This document shows, piece after piece, positions 7,919 to 14,541 of a DNA stretch of 40,748 nucleotides. The notes under the pieces are model-generated. The model was not told where the DNA came from. It did no database searches and worked only from the letters and a program-made list of their open reading frames with translations. Location of the stretch: IMG/VR virus record IMGVR_UViG_3300044822_000036, positions 1 through 40,748 of that record. The stretch is one strand, 5' to 3'. A program made the position numbers and the translations under genes. This DNA is from a virus. How positions within the stretch are numbered: position 1 is the stretch's first letter; the number at the start of each line of letters is the position of its first letter.

Positions 7919-8149
7919 TCAGGCGGAGGTTGAGGGAGGGGAATTCGAGGACGTTGGGGCGGCCGAGACCTGTAAGGGTGCGCTAAAAATCACGCCAGCC
8001 CCCGGCGTGGGAGCAACCACCGCCGGGAGTGACGCTGCGTTTCGGGGAGCGCCCGCGAGCGAGCCGAGTGTCCGGCATGGCCGGGTTCGGATATGCCGGG
8101 CGTCTCGCGGAACGCGACCGGCTGCTATGACTTGCGCCCGTGCTTGCAT
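7919..8149 (-). CDS. Doubtful small reading frame over hairpin-rich DNA
   Basis: A 76-residue frame from ATG 8149 (or GTG 8152), with GGGGATAACC just upstream. It is Arg/Pro-rich first (AAGRVPRDARHIRTRPCRTLG), then Ala/Ser/Pro-rich (NAASLPAVVAPTPGAGVIF and a Ser-rich tail). The wording resembles small proteins that I have seen annotated in many temperate phages over structured DNA of this type, possibly because the DNA or RNA structure is what is conserved. No domain is visible. Treat it as a candidate only. Confidence 0.35.
   Translation of the reverse strand: MQARAQVIAAGRVPRDARHIRTRPCRTLGSLAGAPRNAASLPAVVAPTPGAGVIFSAPLQVSAAPTSSNSPPSTSA
7985..8032 (-). terminator. Candidate intrinsic terminator of the leftward operon
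   Basis: Read leftward: TCAC, then CCCGGC/GCCGGG and GTGG/CCAC arms around a TTGCTC loop (one bulged G), then GTGA followed directly by TTTTT (7985-7989 on the plus strand as AAAAA). The T tract makes a factor-independent terminator plausible, although the lower stem has an unpaired stretch. If active, it would reduce expression of the distal membrane-protein gene at 7577. Confidence 0.4.
8072..8099. repeat. 7-bp inverted repeat CCGGCAT...ATGCCGG
   Basis: Arms CCGGCAT (8072-8078) and ATGCCGG (8093-8099) are separated by 14 bases that are themselves GC-rich. There is no T tract. It lies close to the terminator-like hairpin and may be part of the same structured element. Confidence 0.5.
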
Positions 8150-8189
8150 CACGGTTATCCCCTTCGTGGTGTATTCGACAGATCTCCGA

Positions 8190-8360
8190 TCATTGCGAAG
8201 TTGATATGTCTCGATGGCAGAGACCGCAGACACCGTTCGTAGCCGACGGATGGCAGCAGTAATCGCACTCCTCGCACTTGAGCACGCCGAAGCCGTCATA
8301 GTCGGTCTGCTGCGCGCCGCACTTGGGGCACAGCACGACGGGGTATTCTTCGTCGATCAC
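8190..8360 (-). CDS. Small zinc-ribbon protein
   Basis: A 56-residue protein from GTG 8360 with GGAG upstream. It carries three Cys-pair motifs: CPKCG (residues 11-15), CEECDYCCH (29-37) and CGLCH (45-49), with an acidic start (MIDEEYP). This is enough for two zinc-binding sites, as in rubredoxin-like or zinc-ribbon folds. The ordered knuckles make chance coding unlikely. It belongs to the leftward operon of small Cys-rich proteins. Function unknown; binding of nucleic acid or a host protein is typical for such ribbons. Confidence 0.78.
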   Translation of the reverse strand: MIDEEYPVVLCPKCGAQQTDYDGFGVLKCEECDYCCHPSATNGVCGLCHRDISTSQ

Positions 8361-8373
8361 GACATATCTCCGA

Positions 8374-8502
8374 TTATGCGACGCAGGTTAAGTAAGGATA
8401 ATTGAAGGCTCTAATTACGCCTTGGCCGCACGACTCGCACACGCCAACTCGCTCATTATGCGTGCTTGATATATTGATCGGCCTGAGAGGCAGAGCCTTC
8501 AT
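8374..8502 (-). CDS. Possible 42-residue protein with one CxxC
   Basis: ATG 8502 to TAA 8374-8376 gives 42 residues: MKALPLRPINIS, then RVGVCESCGQG, and a C-terminus containing LTC. The VCESCG knuckle and the tight place between two Cys-rich genes support it. The Shine-Dalgarno is weak, and a nine-codon frame (MTDKPSTDR) bridges to the upstream gene by TAATG and ATGA overlaps. The DNA here is visibly poorer in GC than its surroundings. Confidence 0.45.
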   Translation of the reverse strand: MKALPLRPINISSTHNERVGVCESCGQGVIRAFNYPYLTCVA

Positions 8503-8527
8503 CTATCGGTACTCGGTTTGTCGGTCA

Positions 8528-8878
8528 TTATTTCTGCTCCCCCGACGCGGCGAGGAAGGTTTGCGCCTGATGCCCCCACATGCCGCCGACCAGATTGAGA
8601 ATATCCCCGCGCGATGCGGACTCGCGCGCTTCCCGTAGCAACGCCTCGGCCTGCGCAAGTCGCTTCGCCTGCTCCATCCGCGCCTTGTCGATCTCGCGGG
8701 TGTTCCGCCATGCGAAGTCGGCTCTCGTGGTCTCGGCGGCGAGTTGCTCCCGCAACCGCTGATTCTCAGCAGTCAGGCGGTCGAGTTCGTCGGCAGCTTC
8801 GCAAGGGGCGCAAGTGCATCCGGGCTTGTGCTTGCGCAGGCGCAGCGAGAGCGGGATTGTTAGCGGTTCGTTGCTCAT
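8528..8878 (-). CDS. Coiled-coil protein with N-terminal CTCAPC motif
   Basis: A 116-residue protein, ATG 8878, overlapping the upstream stop (ATGA). Residues ~15-27 contain KPGCTCAPCEAAD, a small metal-site candidate. From residue ~28 onward heptads rich in Leu/Ala/Glu/Arg suggest a coiled coil (DELDRLTAENQRLREQLA and onward) to about residue 90. Not recognised; a dimeric adaptor is the simplest reading. Confidence 0.72.
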   Translation of the reverse strand: MSNEPLTIPLSLRLRKHKPGCTCAPCEAADELDRLTAENQRLREQLAAETTRADFAWRNTREIDKARMEQAKRLAQAEALLREARESASRGDILNLVGGMWGHQAQTFLAASGEQK

Positions 8879-9498
8879 GGCGTGTCCTTCAAGGCGGAAA
8901 CGTACCTCTTGAAAGCAGCAGCGAGCGATTTACGTATAACCACTTCGCCGTCAGTCTGCTCGTTGGCGCGCGAGGCGTTTTTGAGTATGCCGTATCGAAC
9001 TGCGTGAAACTCGGCTGCGGCCGCGTCCATTTCATCCGAGAACAGATCGGCTTCGGGATCAGCTCGTAGCTTCTCCGCGTCCCGCTTCGCCTCCGCGAGT
9101 TCGGCGTGCAGACGGTCGCGCTCGGCCTGCGCCGCCATCAGCTTGTCGAGCAGGTCATCGCGTTCGGCGGCGAGCATCCGAAACTTCGCCACGATGTCGT
9201 GCCCTTGACACAGGCGTAGGTCCCGCTTCGCCTCCGCGAGTTCCGCGCGCAGGTCAGCAATCACCAACTCGGCACCGGGTGGCTTGCCCGTGTCGCCATA
9301 TCTGTAGTCCATGTATTCGTGATGCCTGCGCAGGTACTCTGCCCGCGCCTCATCCCGCTCCCGCTCCAACTCCGCGACGTGGGCGAGCAGTGCGGCGCGG
9401 TCGGCGTGTATTTGAGCAAGCCGGCTGTACATCACGAACGTGATTGACTGGTCGTCATCGTGCCGCTTTCGGATCGCGGCGAGTTCGGCGGGGGTCAC
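8875..9498 (-). CDS. Long coiled-coil protein
   Basis: A 207-residue protein. I choose GTG 9498, whose G-T-G-A overlaps the upstream stop; the longer ATG 9531 frame would overlap the conserved end of the upstream gene. Almost the whole chain is Glu/Arg/Ala/Leu heptads (AHVAELERERDEARAEYL, ELAEAKRDLRL, LMAAQAERDRLHAEL). ELAEAKRD occurs twice (near residues 83 and 131), an internal repeat. The C-terminus is a small globular or basic segment (VIRKSLAAAFKRYVSAL). Function unknown. Confidence 0.75.
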   Translation of the reverse strand: MTPAELAAIRKRHDDDQSITFVMYSRLAQIHADRAALLAHVAELERERDEARAEYLRRHHEYMDYRYGDTGKPPGAELVIADLRAELAEAKRDLRLCQGHDIVAKFRMLAAERDDLLDKLMAAQAERDRLHAELAEAKRDAEKLRADPEADLFSDEMDAAAAEFHAVRYGILKNASRANEQTDGEVVIRKSLAAAFKRYVSALKDTP

Positions 9499-9893
9499 TT
9501 GATGTCCCCATTTGTAATGAAGCCGTGCCAATGTCCAGACGCGCTTGCGTCGACTGACGGCGTACAGCTAAGCGTCTCAAAGTCGTCGCCGGTTCGTTCC
9601 CACGCGAGTTCACGCTTGCAAGACACAACGTTATGGTATGAGCCCTCGACGGGATCGGAGTGGCCAAGCTCGCGCAAGGCATCGCAAAACAAGACGCGAT
9701 GCATGCGGCTACCCCGGAATGACTCGACAGGGTAGTCGTCCGGCACAAAGGGAAGGTCAGCGATGGGCTTGAAGAAACACGTCAGCCACGTTTCGGAGCT
9801 TCCGCCTGTCAAGCAGCATGGGCAACGAAACATGATCGCGACTCGCTCGCCGTTAAGTTCTAGCCATCTCGGTTCCAGTTGTGAAAGTCTCAC
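9495..9893 (-). CDS. DUF6527-like (BubE-like) zinc protein
   Basis: A 132-residue protein. Start GTG 9893 is chosen because CCGGAGGAG lies a few bases upstream; the frame could open further at TTG 9926 but without a ribosome site. It has the SQLEPRWLEL opening, FRCPCC (Cys pair), WLTCFF, and the ending GHWHGFITNGDIK that I associate with DUF6527. Relatives occur in phages and near ubiquitin-like conflict systems, but no activity is known to me. Stop overlaps the next gene. Confidence 0.75.
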   Translation of the reverse strand: MRLSQLEPRWLELNGERVAIMFRCPCCLTGGSSETWLTCFFKPIADLPFVPDDYPVESFRGSRMHRVLFCDALRELGHSDPVEGSYHNVVSCKRELAWERTGDDFETLSCTPSVDASASGHWHGFITNGDIK

Positions 9894-9943
9894 GGCTTCT
9901 CCTCCGGCAAAACTTTGTCGAGCCAATCCAGGTCATGGCGCAA
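9890..9943 (-). CDS. Possible 17-residue peptide between two Cys-rich genes
   Basis: TTG 9943 to TGA 9890-9892 reads MRHDLDWLDKVLPEEKP. Its stop overlaps the next GTG as GTGA, and its start overlaps the preceding gene. It could be the remnant of a longer gene interrupted at the 14-bp repeat. No good ribosome site is visible. Confidence 0.25.
   Translation of the reverse strand: MRHDLDWLDKVLPEEKP
9924..9937. repeat. 14-bp direct repeat, copy 1
   Basis: CAATCCAGGTCATG here is identical to 10140-10153, exactly 216 bases apart. Between the copies lies one complete small zinc-finger gene. Confidence 0.8.
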
Positions 9944-10118
9944 CCCTCGGCCGCTGATCCCGCCACCGATGTATCCGGCACGTTTGCCCCGGCAGCAGAA
10001 TGGACGGATTCGCGCGTGGTAACAGGCGCACGCACTCGGGACACGGCTGGCCGTGCTCGGCGCGCTTGCGTTGGCGTGCTTCCTTCACGTCGCGCCAGTA
10101 ATCGCCTTCGTCACCCAT
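9933..10118 (-). CDS. Small zinc-finger protein
   Basis: A 61-residue protein from ATG 10118, preceded by AGGAGGGTGCGAT (strong Shine-Dalgarno). The chain opens MGDEGDYWRDVKEARQRKR, then HGQPCPECVRLLPRANP and LLPGQTCRIHRW, giving a C-x2-C ... C-x2-H set for one zinc site. The LLPGQTC-type ending is familiar from other phage ORFs of this size. It is flanked by a 14-bp direct repeat. Function unknown. Confidence 0.78.
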   Translation of the reverse strand: MGDEGDYWRDVKEARQRKRAEHGQPCPECVRLLPRANPSILLPGQTCRIHRWRDQRPRVAP

Positions 10119-10139
10119 ATCGCACCCTCCTAGAGCAGG

Positions 10140-10153
10140 CAATCCAGGTCATG
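10140..10153. repeat. 14-bp direct repeat, copy 2
   Basis: The second copy of CAATCCAGGTCATG overlaps the stop codon of the DUF1364-like gene. The repeat unit of 216 bases could be gained or lost as a cassette by recombination. Confidence 0.8.
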
Positions 10154-10424
10154 CTTTCACCTTTCCACGTCTCAGCAATTCCGCGAGAGTGCGCACGAAC
10201 CCGCGCAGGAAGTCGCGTTCCGTCTCAGCGTCGTGATGCGTGTCCGCATACGCGTGGCACGCCGAACAGGCCCAGACGCCGAGCAAGTCCGGCGACTTGA
10301 TGCCGAGACCCGAAACGCCGATCACCCGCACGTGCGCGAGCACGGTGGTCGTGGGGTCGAAGTTACACACGCCTTCGTAACGCACCTGGCACATCTTCCC
10401 TTCCGCTTCGCGACGCAGGTTCAT
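10149..10424 (-). CDS. DUF1364 / YbcO-like putative nuclease
   Basis: A 91-residue protein matching the DUF1364 pattern closely: NLRREAEGKMCQVR, VCNFDPTTTVLAHVR, GIKSPDLLGVWACSACHAYAD. Cys12, Cys20, Cys53 and Cys56 with His31 and His57 form the likely metal and HNH-like centre. The family includes YbcO of the DLP12 prophage and sits in the nin-type region of lambdoid phages, where small nucleases and recombination proteins cluster. Here it likewise follows a DUF1367-like gene and lies near Erf and exonuclease genes. Confidence 0.87.
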   Translation of the reverse strand: MNLRREAEGKMCQVRYEGVCNFDPTTTVLAHVRVIGVSGLGIKSPDLLGVWACSACHAYADTHHDAETERDFLRGFVRTLAELLRRGKVKA

Positions 10425-10849
10425 GCCGACGCCAGCTGATTCAGCACTTCGTTGCGCAGCACGTCCGCCTCAATCCCGCCGGCCAGCTCGCAAAGCGCGG
10501 CGATCGCCCGCTCATAGAACTCATTGAACTGCGCCTCGTCCATCTTCGCAAAGGAGATCGAGCCGAGCACCTTCACGACTTCGCCCGTGTCGCGGAGGAT
10601 CACGTCTTTCGTGACCCCCAGCCGCACCTTGAGCTCGATCAGCAGATCCTCGACGCTCGGCCACGTCTCGCTCGAGGCCCACACGAGCTGCAGCAGCGCA
10701 AAGAATTTGCGATGGTGTTTCAGGTTGCGCGGAATGACGAGCTCGGCTCGCGCCACTGTTCCGATCGGCATCGCGCGCAGCGCCGCTTTCGCGTGATCGT
10801 CGGCGCCAGAGAGGCCGCCGACGGAACGCACGACGAGGATCTGGCTCAC
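10421..10849 (-). CDS. DUF1367-like phage protein
   Basis: A 142-residue protein. The stretch RNLKHHRKFFALLQLVW (residues ~42-58) is the hallmark of DUF1367 proteins, which, like NinB, occur next to recombination genes. The rest is helical and acidic (EDLLIELKVRLGVTKDVILRDTGEVVKVLGSISFAKMDEAQFNEFYERAIAAL), consistent with DNA- or protein-binding helices. ATG 10849 overlaps the upstream stop. A role in recombination or replication is inferred from family context only. Confidence 0.82.
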   Translation of the reverse strand: MSQILVVRSVGGLSGADDHAKAALRAMPIGTVARAELVIPRNLKHHRKFFALLQLVWASSETWPSVEDLLIELKVRLGVTKDVILRDTGEVVKVLGSISFAKMDEAQFNEFYERAIAALCELAGGIEADVLRNEVLNQLASA

Positions 10850-11052
10850 GGCTCCTCCCGCTCCTCGCCCGCCGTCTCGATCGCCGTCGCGCCGTCCACG
10901 GCAAAATGCACGATCTGCTCCTGCGTCGCGACCGCCGCGGCGTAGACGCCTTTCACCACGTGCCGGATCGCCTGCGCGGGACTCGAGGCGCGCACGAGGC
11001 GCACGGTGTTGGGATAGCCCCCAGCGTCGACCAGATAGATTCGCTTCGTCAT
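10846..11052 (-). CDS. Small protein of unknown function in the recombination operon
   Basis: A 68-residue protein from ATG 11052 with GAGGAAACT directly upstream. It opens with MTKRIYLVDAGGYPNTVRLVRASSPAQAI, a beta-beta-alpha pattern, and continues RHVVKGVYAAAVATQEQIV. Similar short phage proteins (a strand pair followed by an 'A-I/L-R-H-V' helix) are common but uncharacterised. It overlaps both neighbours by four bases. Confidence 0.7.
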   Translation of the reverse strand: MTKRIYLVDAGGYPNTVRLVRASSPAQAIRHVVKGVYAAAVATQEQIVHFAVDGATAIETAGEEREEP

Positions 11053-11693
11053 AGTTTCCTCACCTTCTCCGTATCGAGTTCCACTTCGGCCAGGAAGGTC
11101 TGCGCCTCGCGCTCGTAGTCGTAGAGCTCCTGCATGAGCTCGTCCGCCGTGACGCGGATCACCCACAGCCGCAGGCGCTCCGGGAACCGATCGTCGTAGC
11201 TGGCGAAGTCGAGCCACTTCGCCCCCGTCACGAGCAGGTTGTGCAGCACCTGCGGCCGGTGCTCTTTCGGGAGCGTCCGCTCGGTCAGGTACCGGAGATG
11301 CGTCGCCGACTTCGGGCACTTCAATTCGATGATTCCCTCGAACGCCTCGACATGCCCGTCGAGCGAACACCCCGCCTGCAATTCGGTGCAAGAGAGAAAT
11401 CCGGACTCCTCGATGAGATAGCCCTGGCGCGCCTCGAGCGCCGCCCGCGCGACCGGCTCCAGATCGATCCCGCGCTGCATCGCCGCGTTGACGAACGAGT
11501 CTTCCTGCGGAAGTCCGGTCAGCCGCTCGGTGACGAGCTGCATGCGGTAGTCGCGGCGCGCGGCGGCTTCGCCCGTCTTGATCTTGGCGAGCACGTCGCC
11601 CGCCCGGGATCCCGTGAGGCGCCCCGCGCGCGCCAGATGCCATTCCGGCGAACGTTGGGGGTGGGTGATCTCCACGAACGGCCAGCGGCTCAT
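11049..11693 (-). CDS. YqaJ / lambda-exonuclease-family recombination nuclease
   Basis: A 214-residue PD-(D/E)XK exonuclease that would degrade one strand of dsDNA ends, giving 3' tails for the annealing protein. Expected elements are in order: HPQRSPEWHLARAGRLTGSRAG (residues 11-32), GIDLEPVARAAL with Glu79, SLDGHV with Asp112, IIELKCPKS with Glu123 and Lys125, and HRPQVLHNLLVTGAKWLDFASYD with Gln148. Start ATG 11693 overlaps the Erf stop; the longer frame upstream is the Erf gene in another frame. Pairing with Erf mirrors lambda Exo/Beta. Confidence 0.92.
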   Translation of the reverse strand: MSRWPFVEITHPQRSPEWHLARAGRLTGSRAGDVLAKIKTGEAAARRDYRMQLVTERLTGLPQEDSFVNAAMQRGIDLEPVARAALEARQGYLIEESGFLSCTELQAGCSLDGHVEAFEGIIELKCPKSATHLRYLTERTLPKEHRPQVLHNLLVTGAKWLDFASYDDRFPERLRLWVIRVTADELMQELYDYEREAQTFLAEVELDTEKVRKL

Positions 11694-12502
11694 GACACGC
11701 TCCGCGGGTTCTTCGCCCGGGTGGCCGCCCACCAGTCCATGTCCACGTTGGACGCGTAGGCGCGGAACTCCGGCGGCGAGCCGTTCCACGCGCGCTTGAG
11801 CGCTTCGTGCCCCTCGACGAGGCCCATGTCCGCCTTCCAGCTGTCATAGCCGGCTGGCGGCTCCGGCAGGTCGGGCTTCTTCCCGCCGTCCCCGCCCTTC
11901 TTCCCGTCATCGTCCGACTCGGACACCCCGATGCCGGTCGCGGCGAGCAGCGTGTACCGCTCGAGGTACGTGATGGTCGAGGCGCTCTGCTGCAGCAGGT
12001 TCTTCGATCCCGAGTCGTCCAGCGGGCCGTCCCACGTCGTGCGGGTCGAATAGCCGGCCCGATGGGTGAGAACGCAGGTCACGAAGATCCGCGCCTCGCG
12101 CCGCTCCAGATCCCAGCGGTGCGAGATCCCGACCGCCGCGAGCCCGGGGATGATCGCCTCGCAGACCGCGCCGATCGTCGCGTGCCGGTACTGGGTGGTG
12201 CCTTTCGTCGTCGTGAACGACACCAGCTTGTCCTTCTGGATCGTGAGCGGAACCGCCTTGAACTGCGCCATGGCTTCGGTGAACTGCCGCTCGGCATCCT
12301 GAGCGGCCAGGCGCCCGTGCATCTCGAGCAGCCGCTCGACCCGGTCTAAGTCGATGGTCGAGTCCGAAGCGACCCGGGAAATGATCTGCAGCAGAACCGC
12401 CTGACTCGAGGCGGCCGGGGAGTGTTCCACGTGGAACCTTTCCCGCGGCATGAGGGGCAGCGTGCTGGACGATTGGGCGACGGGCATATCGGCGGGGATC
12501 AT
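11690..12502 (-). CDS. erf: Erf-type single-strand annealing protein
   Basis: A 270-residue recombinase of the ERF superfamily. Core signatures: ERQFTEAMAQFKAVPLTIQKDKLVSF (residues ~73-98), YRHATIGAVCEAIIPGLAAVGISHRW, then TCVLTHRAGYS, and QQSASTITYLERYTLLAATGIGVSESDDDG. It would anneal complementary strands produced by the adjacent exonuclease, in recombination or genome circularisation and concatemer formation. The tail is Lys/Gly/Asp-rich and then Trp-rich. ATG 12502 is preceded by AAAGGCACCTC. Confidence 0.92.
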   Translation of the reverse strand: MIPADMPVAQSSSTLPLMPRERFHVEHSPAASSQAVLLQIISRVASDSTIDLDRVERLLEMHGRLAAQDAERQFTEAMAQFKAVPLTIQKDKLVSFTTTKGTTQYRHATIGAVCEAIIPGLAAVGISHRWDLERREARIFVTCVLTHRAGYSTRTTWDGPLDDSGSKNLLQQSASTITYLERYTLLAATGIGVSESDDDGKKGGDGGKKPDLPEPPAGYDSWKADMGLVEGHEALKRAWNGSPPEFRAYASNVDMDWWAATRAKNPRSVS

Positions 12503-12693
12503 GAGGTGCCTTTCGTAGAACGCACGGAGAAGGCGCCAGAGGCGCGATCGGCTTCGCGACGGGCTTGAGCTCGTCGGACGAGGTTATCGGCCACCCGCTG
12601 GCGCCACCGCTTCTCGCACAGGGCATCTGCGGCCCGCTGGTCGACGCATTCGACGTAGGGGGGGAGCCACAGGAAATCGATCGGGCGGCTCAT
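12499..12693 (-). CDS. Small basic protein of unknown function
   Basis: A 64-residue protein, ATG 12693, overlapping the upstream stop (ATGA). It contains MSRPIDFLWLPPYVECVDQRAADAL and an Arg-rich helix (EKRWRQRVADNLVRRAQARREADRA), suggesting nucleic-acid binding or a helical adaptor. I do not recognise it. Confidence 0.65.
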   Translation of the reverse strand: MSRPIDFLWLPPYVECVDQRAADALCEKRWRQRVADNLVRRAQARREADRASGAFSVRSTKGTS

Positions 12694-12869
12694 GCGGCAC
12701 CTGCTTTCGCGACTTCCGCTGCTTTCAGCCGCTTAATGCAGGTCGCGCGCCAGTAGCCCGACTTTCCGAAGATCGTCAAGCGTGCCTGAAATCCAGGGTC
12801 GCGCGGCTTTGCGGGCTTGTCGCAGCCGCAAGGGCAACGACGGCCGATCGGCTGAGTGCGCCGGCTCAT
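12690..12869 (-). CDS. Small basic CxCxC protein
   Basis: A 59-residue protein from ATG 12869; both ends overlap neighbours as ATGA. It opens MSRRTQPIGRRCPCGCDKPAKPRDPGF and continues YWRATCIKRLKAAEVAKAGAA. The RRCPCGCDKP motif plus a later Cys (residue 44) could bind one zinc. Very basic, so nucleic-acid binding is plausible. Its phase with neighbours and the ordered Cys motif support coding. Confidence 0.68.
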   Translation of the reverse strand: MSRRTQPIGRRCPCGCDKPAKPRDPGFQARLTIFGKSGYWRATCIKRLKAAEVAKAGAA

Positions 12870-13192
12870 GACGCACCTGCTTTCGCGCGCAGTTCTTCAA
12901 TGCGCTCCACCGAGAGGCCCGTGAACATGCTGAGCGAAAAACTTGAGATCTCCGGAAAGCGCTTGATCCACTGCCGCGCTTTGCGCTCCGCGCGCACGAC
13001 CGAGCCGAGCACGGCGTCGCCCTTCTTCTCGCAGCATTCCGTGCAGATCCACGCGCGCGTGCTCAGCTGGAAGAACTTCTCGCTCGTGTAGCCGTGGCAC
13101 ACGCAGCAGCTGGTGACGGCATAGGCGTGACGCCCCATCGTCAGGAGATCCCGGTAGGTGCGGGGCCGGGAACCGTCGCGACCGCGAGTCAT
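12866..13192 (-). CDS. Zinc-finger protein of unknown function
   Basis: A 108-residue protein. Start ATG 13192 is chosen because it overlaps the upstream stop; longer versions run over the neighbour. After a basic start (MTRGRDGSRPRTYRDLL) come CCVCHGYTS and WICTECCEKK, a paired-CxxC zinc ribbon across residues ~29-58. A helical tail with RKARQWIKRFPEISSFS and VERIEELRAKAG follows. Function unknown. Confidence 0.75.
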   Translation of the reverse strand: MTRGRDGSRPRTYRDLLTMGRHAYAVTSCCVCHGYTSEKFFQLSTRAWICTECCEKKGDAVLGSVVRAERKARQWIKRFPEISSFSLSMFTGLSVERIEELRAKAGAS

Positions 13193-13419
13193 GACACACC
13201 TGCCTTCGCGAGCGCGGCGCGGCCCGCGTCCGTTACGTCTAGGGAGCCGCTCGCGTTGCTGACAATCAAGCCGCGACTGCGCAGCGCATCCAACACCCGT
13301 TCGCGGTTCCGCCACCACAGGCCGTTAGCGTGACTCCACTCCATCGGGTCCGTGGGCTCGCCGAAGCGTTCCAGTTCGCGCAGTTCCTCCACCATGCGGG
13401 CGGAAAGCGGACGGCTCAT
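13189..13419 (-). CDS. Small winged-helix-like protein
   Basis: A 76-residue protein, ATG 13419. The sequence reads as a small winged helix: LSARMVEELRELERFG, WWRNRERVLDALRSRGLIV, then a hairpin SNASGSLDVTDAGRAALAKAG. The 'V-T-D-A-G-R-A-A-L' ending is common in bacterial and phage wHTH proteins. DNA binding is likely but not shown. Overlaps neighbours by four bases at both ends. Confidence 0.7.
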   Translation of the reverse strand: MSRPLSARMVEELRELERFGEPTDPMEWSHANGLWWRNRERVLDALRSRGLIVSNASGSLDVTDAGRAALAKAGVS

Positions 13420-13604
13420 GGCGCCACCCTGAGGGTGGGGATATCGACCACCGGAGCGACCGGGCCGATCGCCTGGAGGCCGGTGTCGATCAGGATCTGG
13501 GAGAGTTCGCGCAGCGCGATCTCCCGATGGGGTTCGCTCACGCCGAGGCGCACGAGCGCCGCGTGGGCGCGCTTTGTGACCTCGGCGACTTCTTGGATGT
13601 TCAT
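13416..13604 (-). CDS. Small helical protein
   Basis: A 62-residue protein, ATG 13604, with AAAGGCATCCG upstream. It has two helices (VAEVTKRAHAALVRLG and HREIALRELSQILIDTGLQ) and a Pro/Val tail. Not recognised. The consistent ribosome site and four-base overlap with the next gene support coding. Confidence 0.65.
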   Translation of the reverse strand: MNIQEVAEVTKRAHAALVRLGVSEPHREIALRELSQILIDTGLQAIGPVAPVVDIPTLRVAP

Positions 13605-13614
13605 CGGATGCCTT

Positions 13615-13830
13615 TCAATCGCAGGAGTAGATGCGCCACTCGACGCGCCAAAGCGTGCCGCTCGGCGTGACGGTGATCCAAGTGCCGTATCCCTCAGGGG
13701 GATACGCCTCGAGGAGCTCGGTCTCGAAATCCTCGGCCTCGCGCTGGGTCGCGAACCACGCTTCGGTGTATCGGGAGCCGGGGCGGGCGAGCTGCAGCGC
13801 GTGGGCGACGGTGGAGGGGGAGGCGCTCAT
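13615..13830 (-). CDS. Small alpha/beta protein of unknown function
   Basis: A 71-residue protein, ATG 13830, overlapping the upstream stop. An opening helix (TVAHALQLARPGSRYTEAWFATQREAEDFETELLEAY) is followed by strands GTWITVTPSGTLWRVEWRIYS. Not recognised. Ten bases separate it from the next gene. Confidence 0.65.
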   Translation of the reverse strand: MSASPSTVAHALQLARPGSRYTEAWFATQREAEDFETELLEAYPPEGYGTWITVTPSGTLWRVEWRIYSCD

Positions 13831-14126
13831 GCGGCCACCGCCGTCGGCGCGAGCTCGGCCGCCGCGCGGATCAGCGCGCGGATCTCGGGGGTGCGGTAAT
13901 TCGCGACCGCCGCCTCAATGGTGGGGAACCGCTTCCCCATCCCGCGCCACACGCGGTGGCTCGCGTTCTGCACGATCACCTGCACGGCGGGCGCATTGCG
14001 CAGCGCCCCGCCGCCGTCCTCGATCGCGACGAATACCGCATGCTTCCCGCTCGCCAGATCGGCGTACACGTAACGGCCCAAGTTGGGGTAGGTGACTGCT
14101 TTCAGATCTCGAATCTGTATGTCCAT
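13827..14126 (-). CDS. Protein of unknown function in the leftward operon
   Basis: A 99-residue protein, ATG 14126, GAGGAG upstream. Strands dominate residues 1-60 (DIQIRDLKAVTYPNLGRYVYADL, HAVFVAIEDGGG, PAVQVIVQNASHRVWRGMGKRF), followed by a helix (TIEAAVANYRTPEIRALIRAAAELA). Not recognised. Confidence 0.65.
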   Translation of the reverse strand: MDIQIRDLKAVTYPNLGRYVYADLASGKHAVFVAIEDGGGALRNAPAVQVIVQNASHRVWRGMGKRFPTIEAAVANYRTPEIRALIRAAAELAPTAVAA

Positions 14127-14140
14127 GGTTCAGGCGCTCC

Positions 14141-14473
14141 TCAATCGCAGCTGTCGTAGTACTTCGGCTGGCCGTCCCAGAGCCGGGCCTCCCCGTACTC
14201 GGTCTTGACCCCGAGCACGCCGTTTCGCAGCGACACCTTCCGCCGCTCGACCGGATACCGCGGCTCGAGGTTGTCGAGTTGCGGGAGCTTCCGCCCTTGC
14301 TGGCCGTAGCCGTCCTGGTTCTGCACGAGCACGCTCTCGAGGCGCTGGATCTGGGCGAACTTGCCCGGCCCCGCGCCCTTCACGACCTTCCACCAAGTCG
14401 GGAGCACCATCGAGTAGCCCCAAGAGAGGAACACCACGTCCCCCGTCTGAAACCCTTGCACTTCTGCATCCAT
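14141..14473 (-). CDS. Protein of unknown function with beta-rich core
   Basis: A 110-residue protein. Start ATG 14473 follows AAAGGGCTAAGACG; the frame upstream to 14545 overlaps the neighbour and lacks a site. It contains GFQTGDVVFLSWGYSMVLPTWWKVVK, an SH3- or KOW-like barrel opening, then VSLRNGVLGVKTEYGEARLWDGQPKYYD. This wording is familiar from uncharacterised phage proteins. Role unknown. Confidence 0.7.
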   Translation of the reverse strand: MDAEVQGFQTGDVVFLSWGYSMVLPTWWKVVKGAGPGKFAQIQRLESVLVQNQDGYGQQGRKLPQLDNLEPRYPVERRKVSLRNGVLGVKTEYGEARLWDGQPKYYDSCD

Positions 14474-14541
14474 CGTCTTAGCCCTTTCGTCGTTGGTTTG
14501 TTCTCTGTACGCGATCCAGTGTACTCCGGTGCGCGTAGGTG

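Larger units (their letters stand above)
7766..8189. other. 424-base stretch with hairpins and one doubtful reading frame
   Basis: This is the longest stretch without a confident gene. It holds two GC-rich inverted repeats (7985-8032 and 8072-8099) and one candidate leftward reading frame (7919-8149). I see no promoter I would defend. Confidence 0.6.

Noticed and set aside
7893-8204. 103-codon frame on the plus strand
   Set aside because: No ribosome site, no domain, and it crosses both hairpins and the end of the zinc-ribbon gene on the other strand.
10846-11910. 354-codon minus-strand frame ending in the 68-residue small protein
   Set aside because: Its first 286 codons are out of frame with the clear YqaJ exonuclease and Erf genes; only the last part from ATG 11052 is supported.
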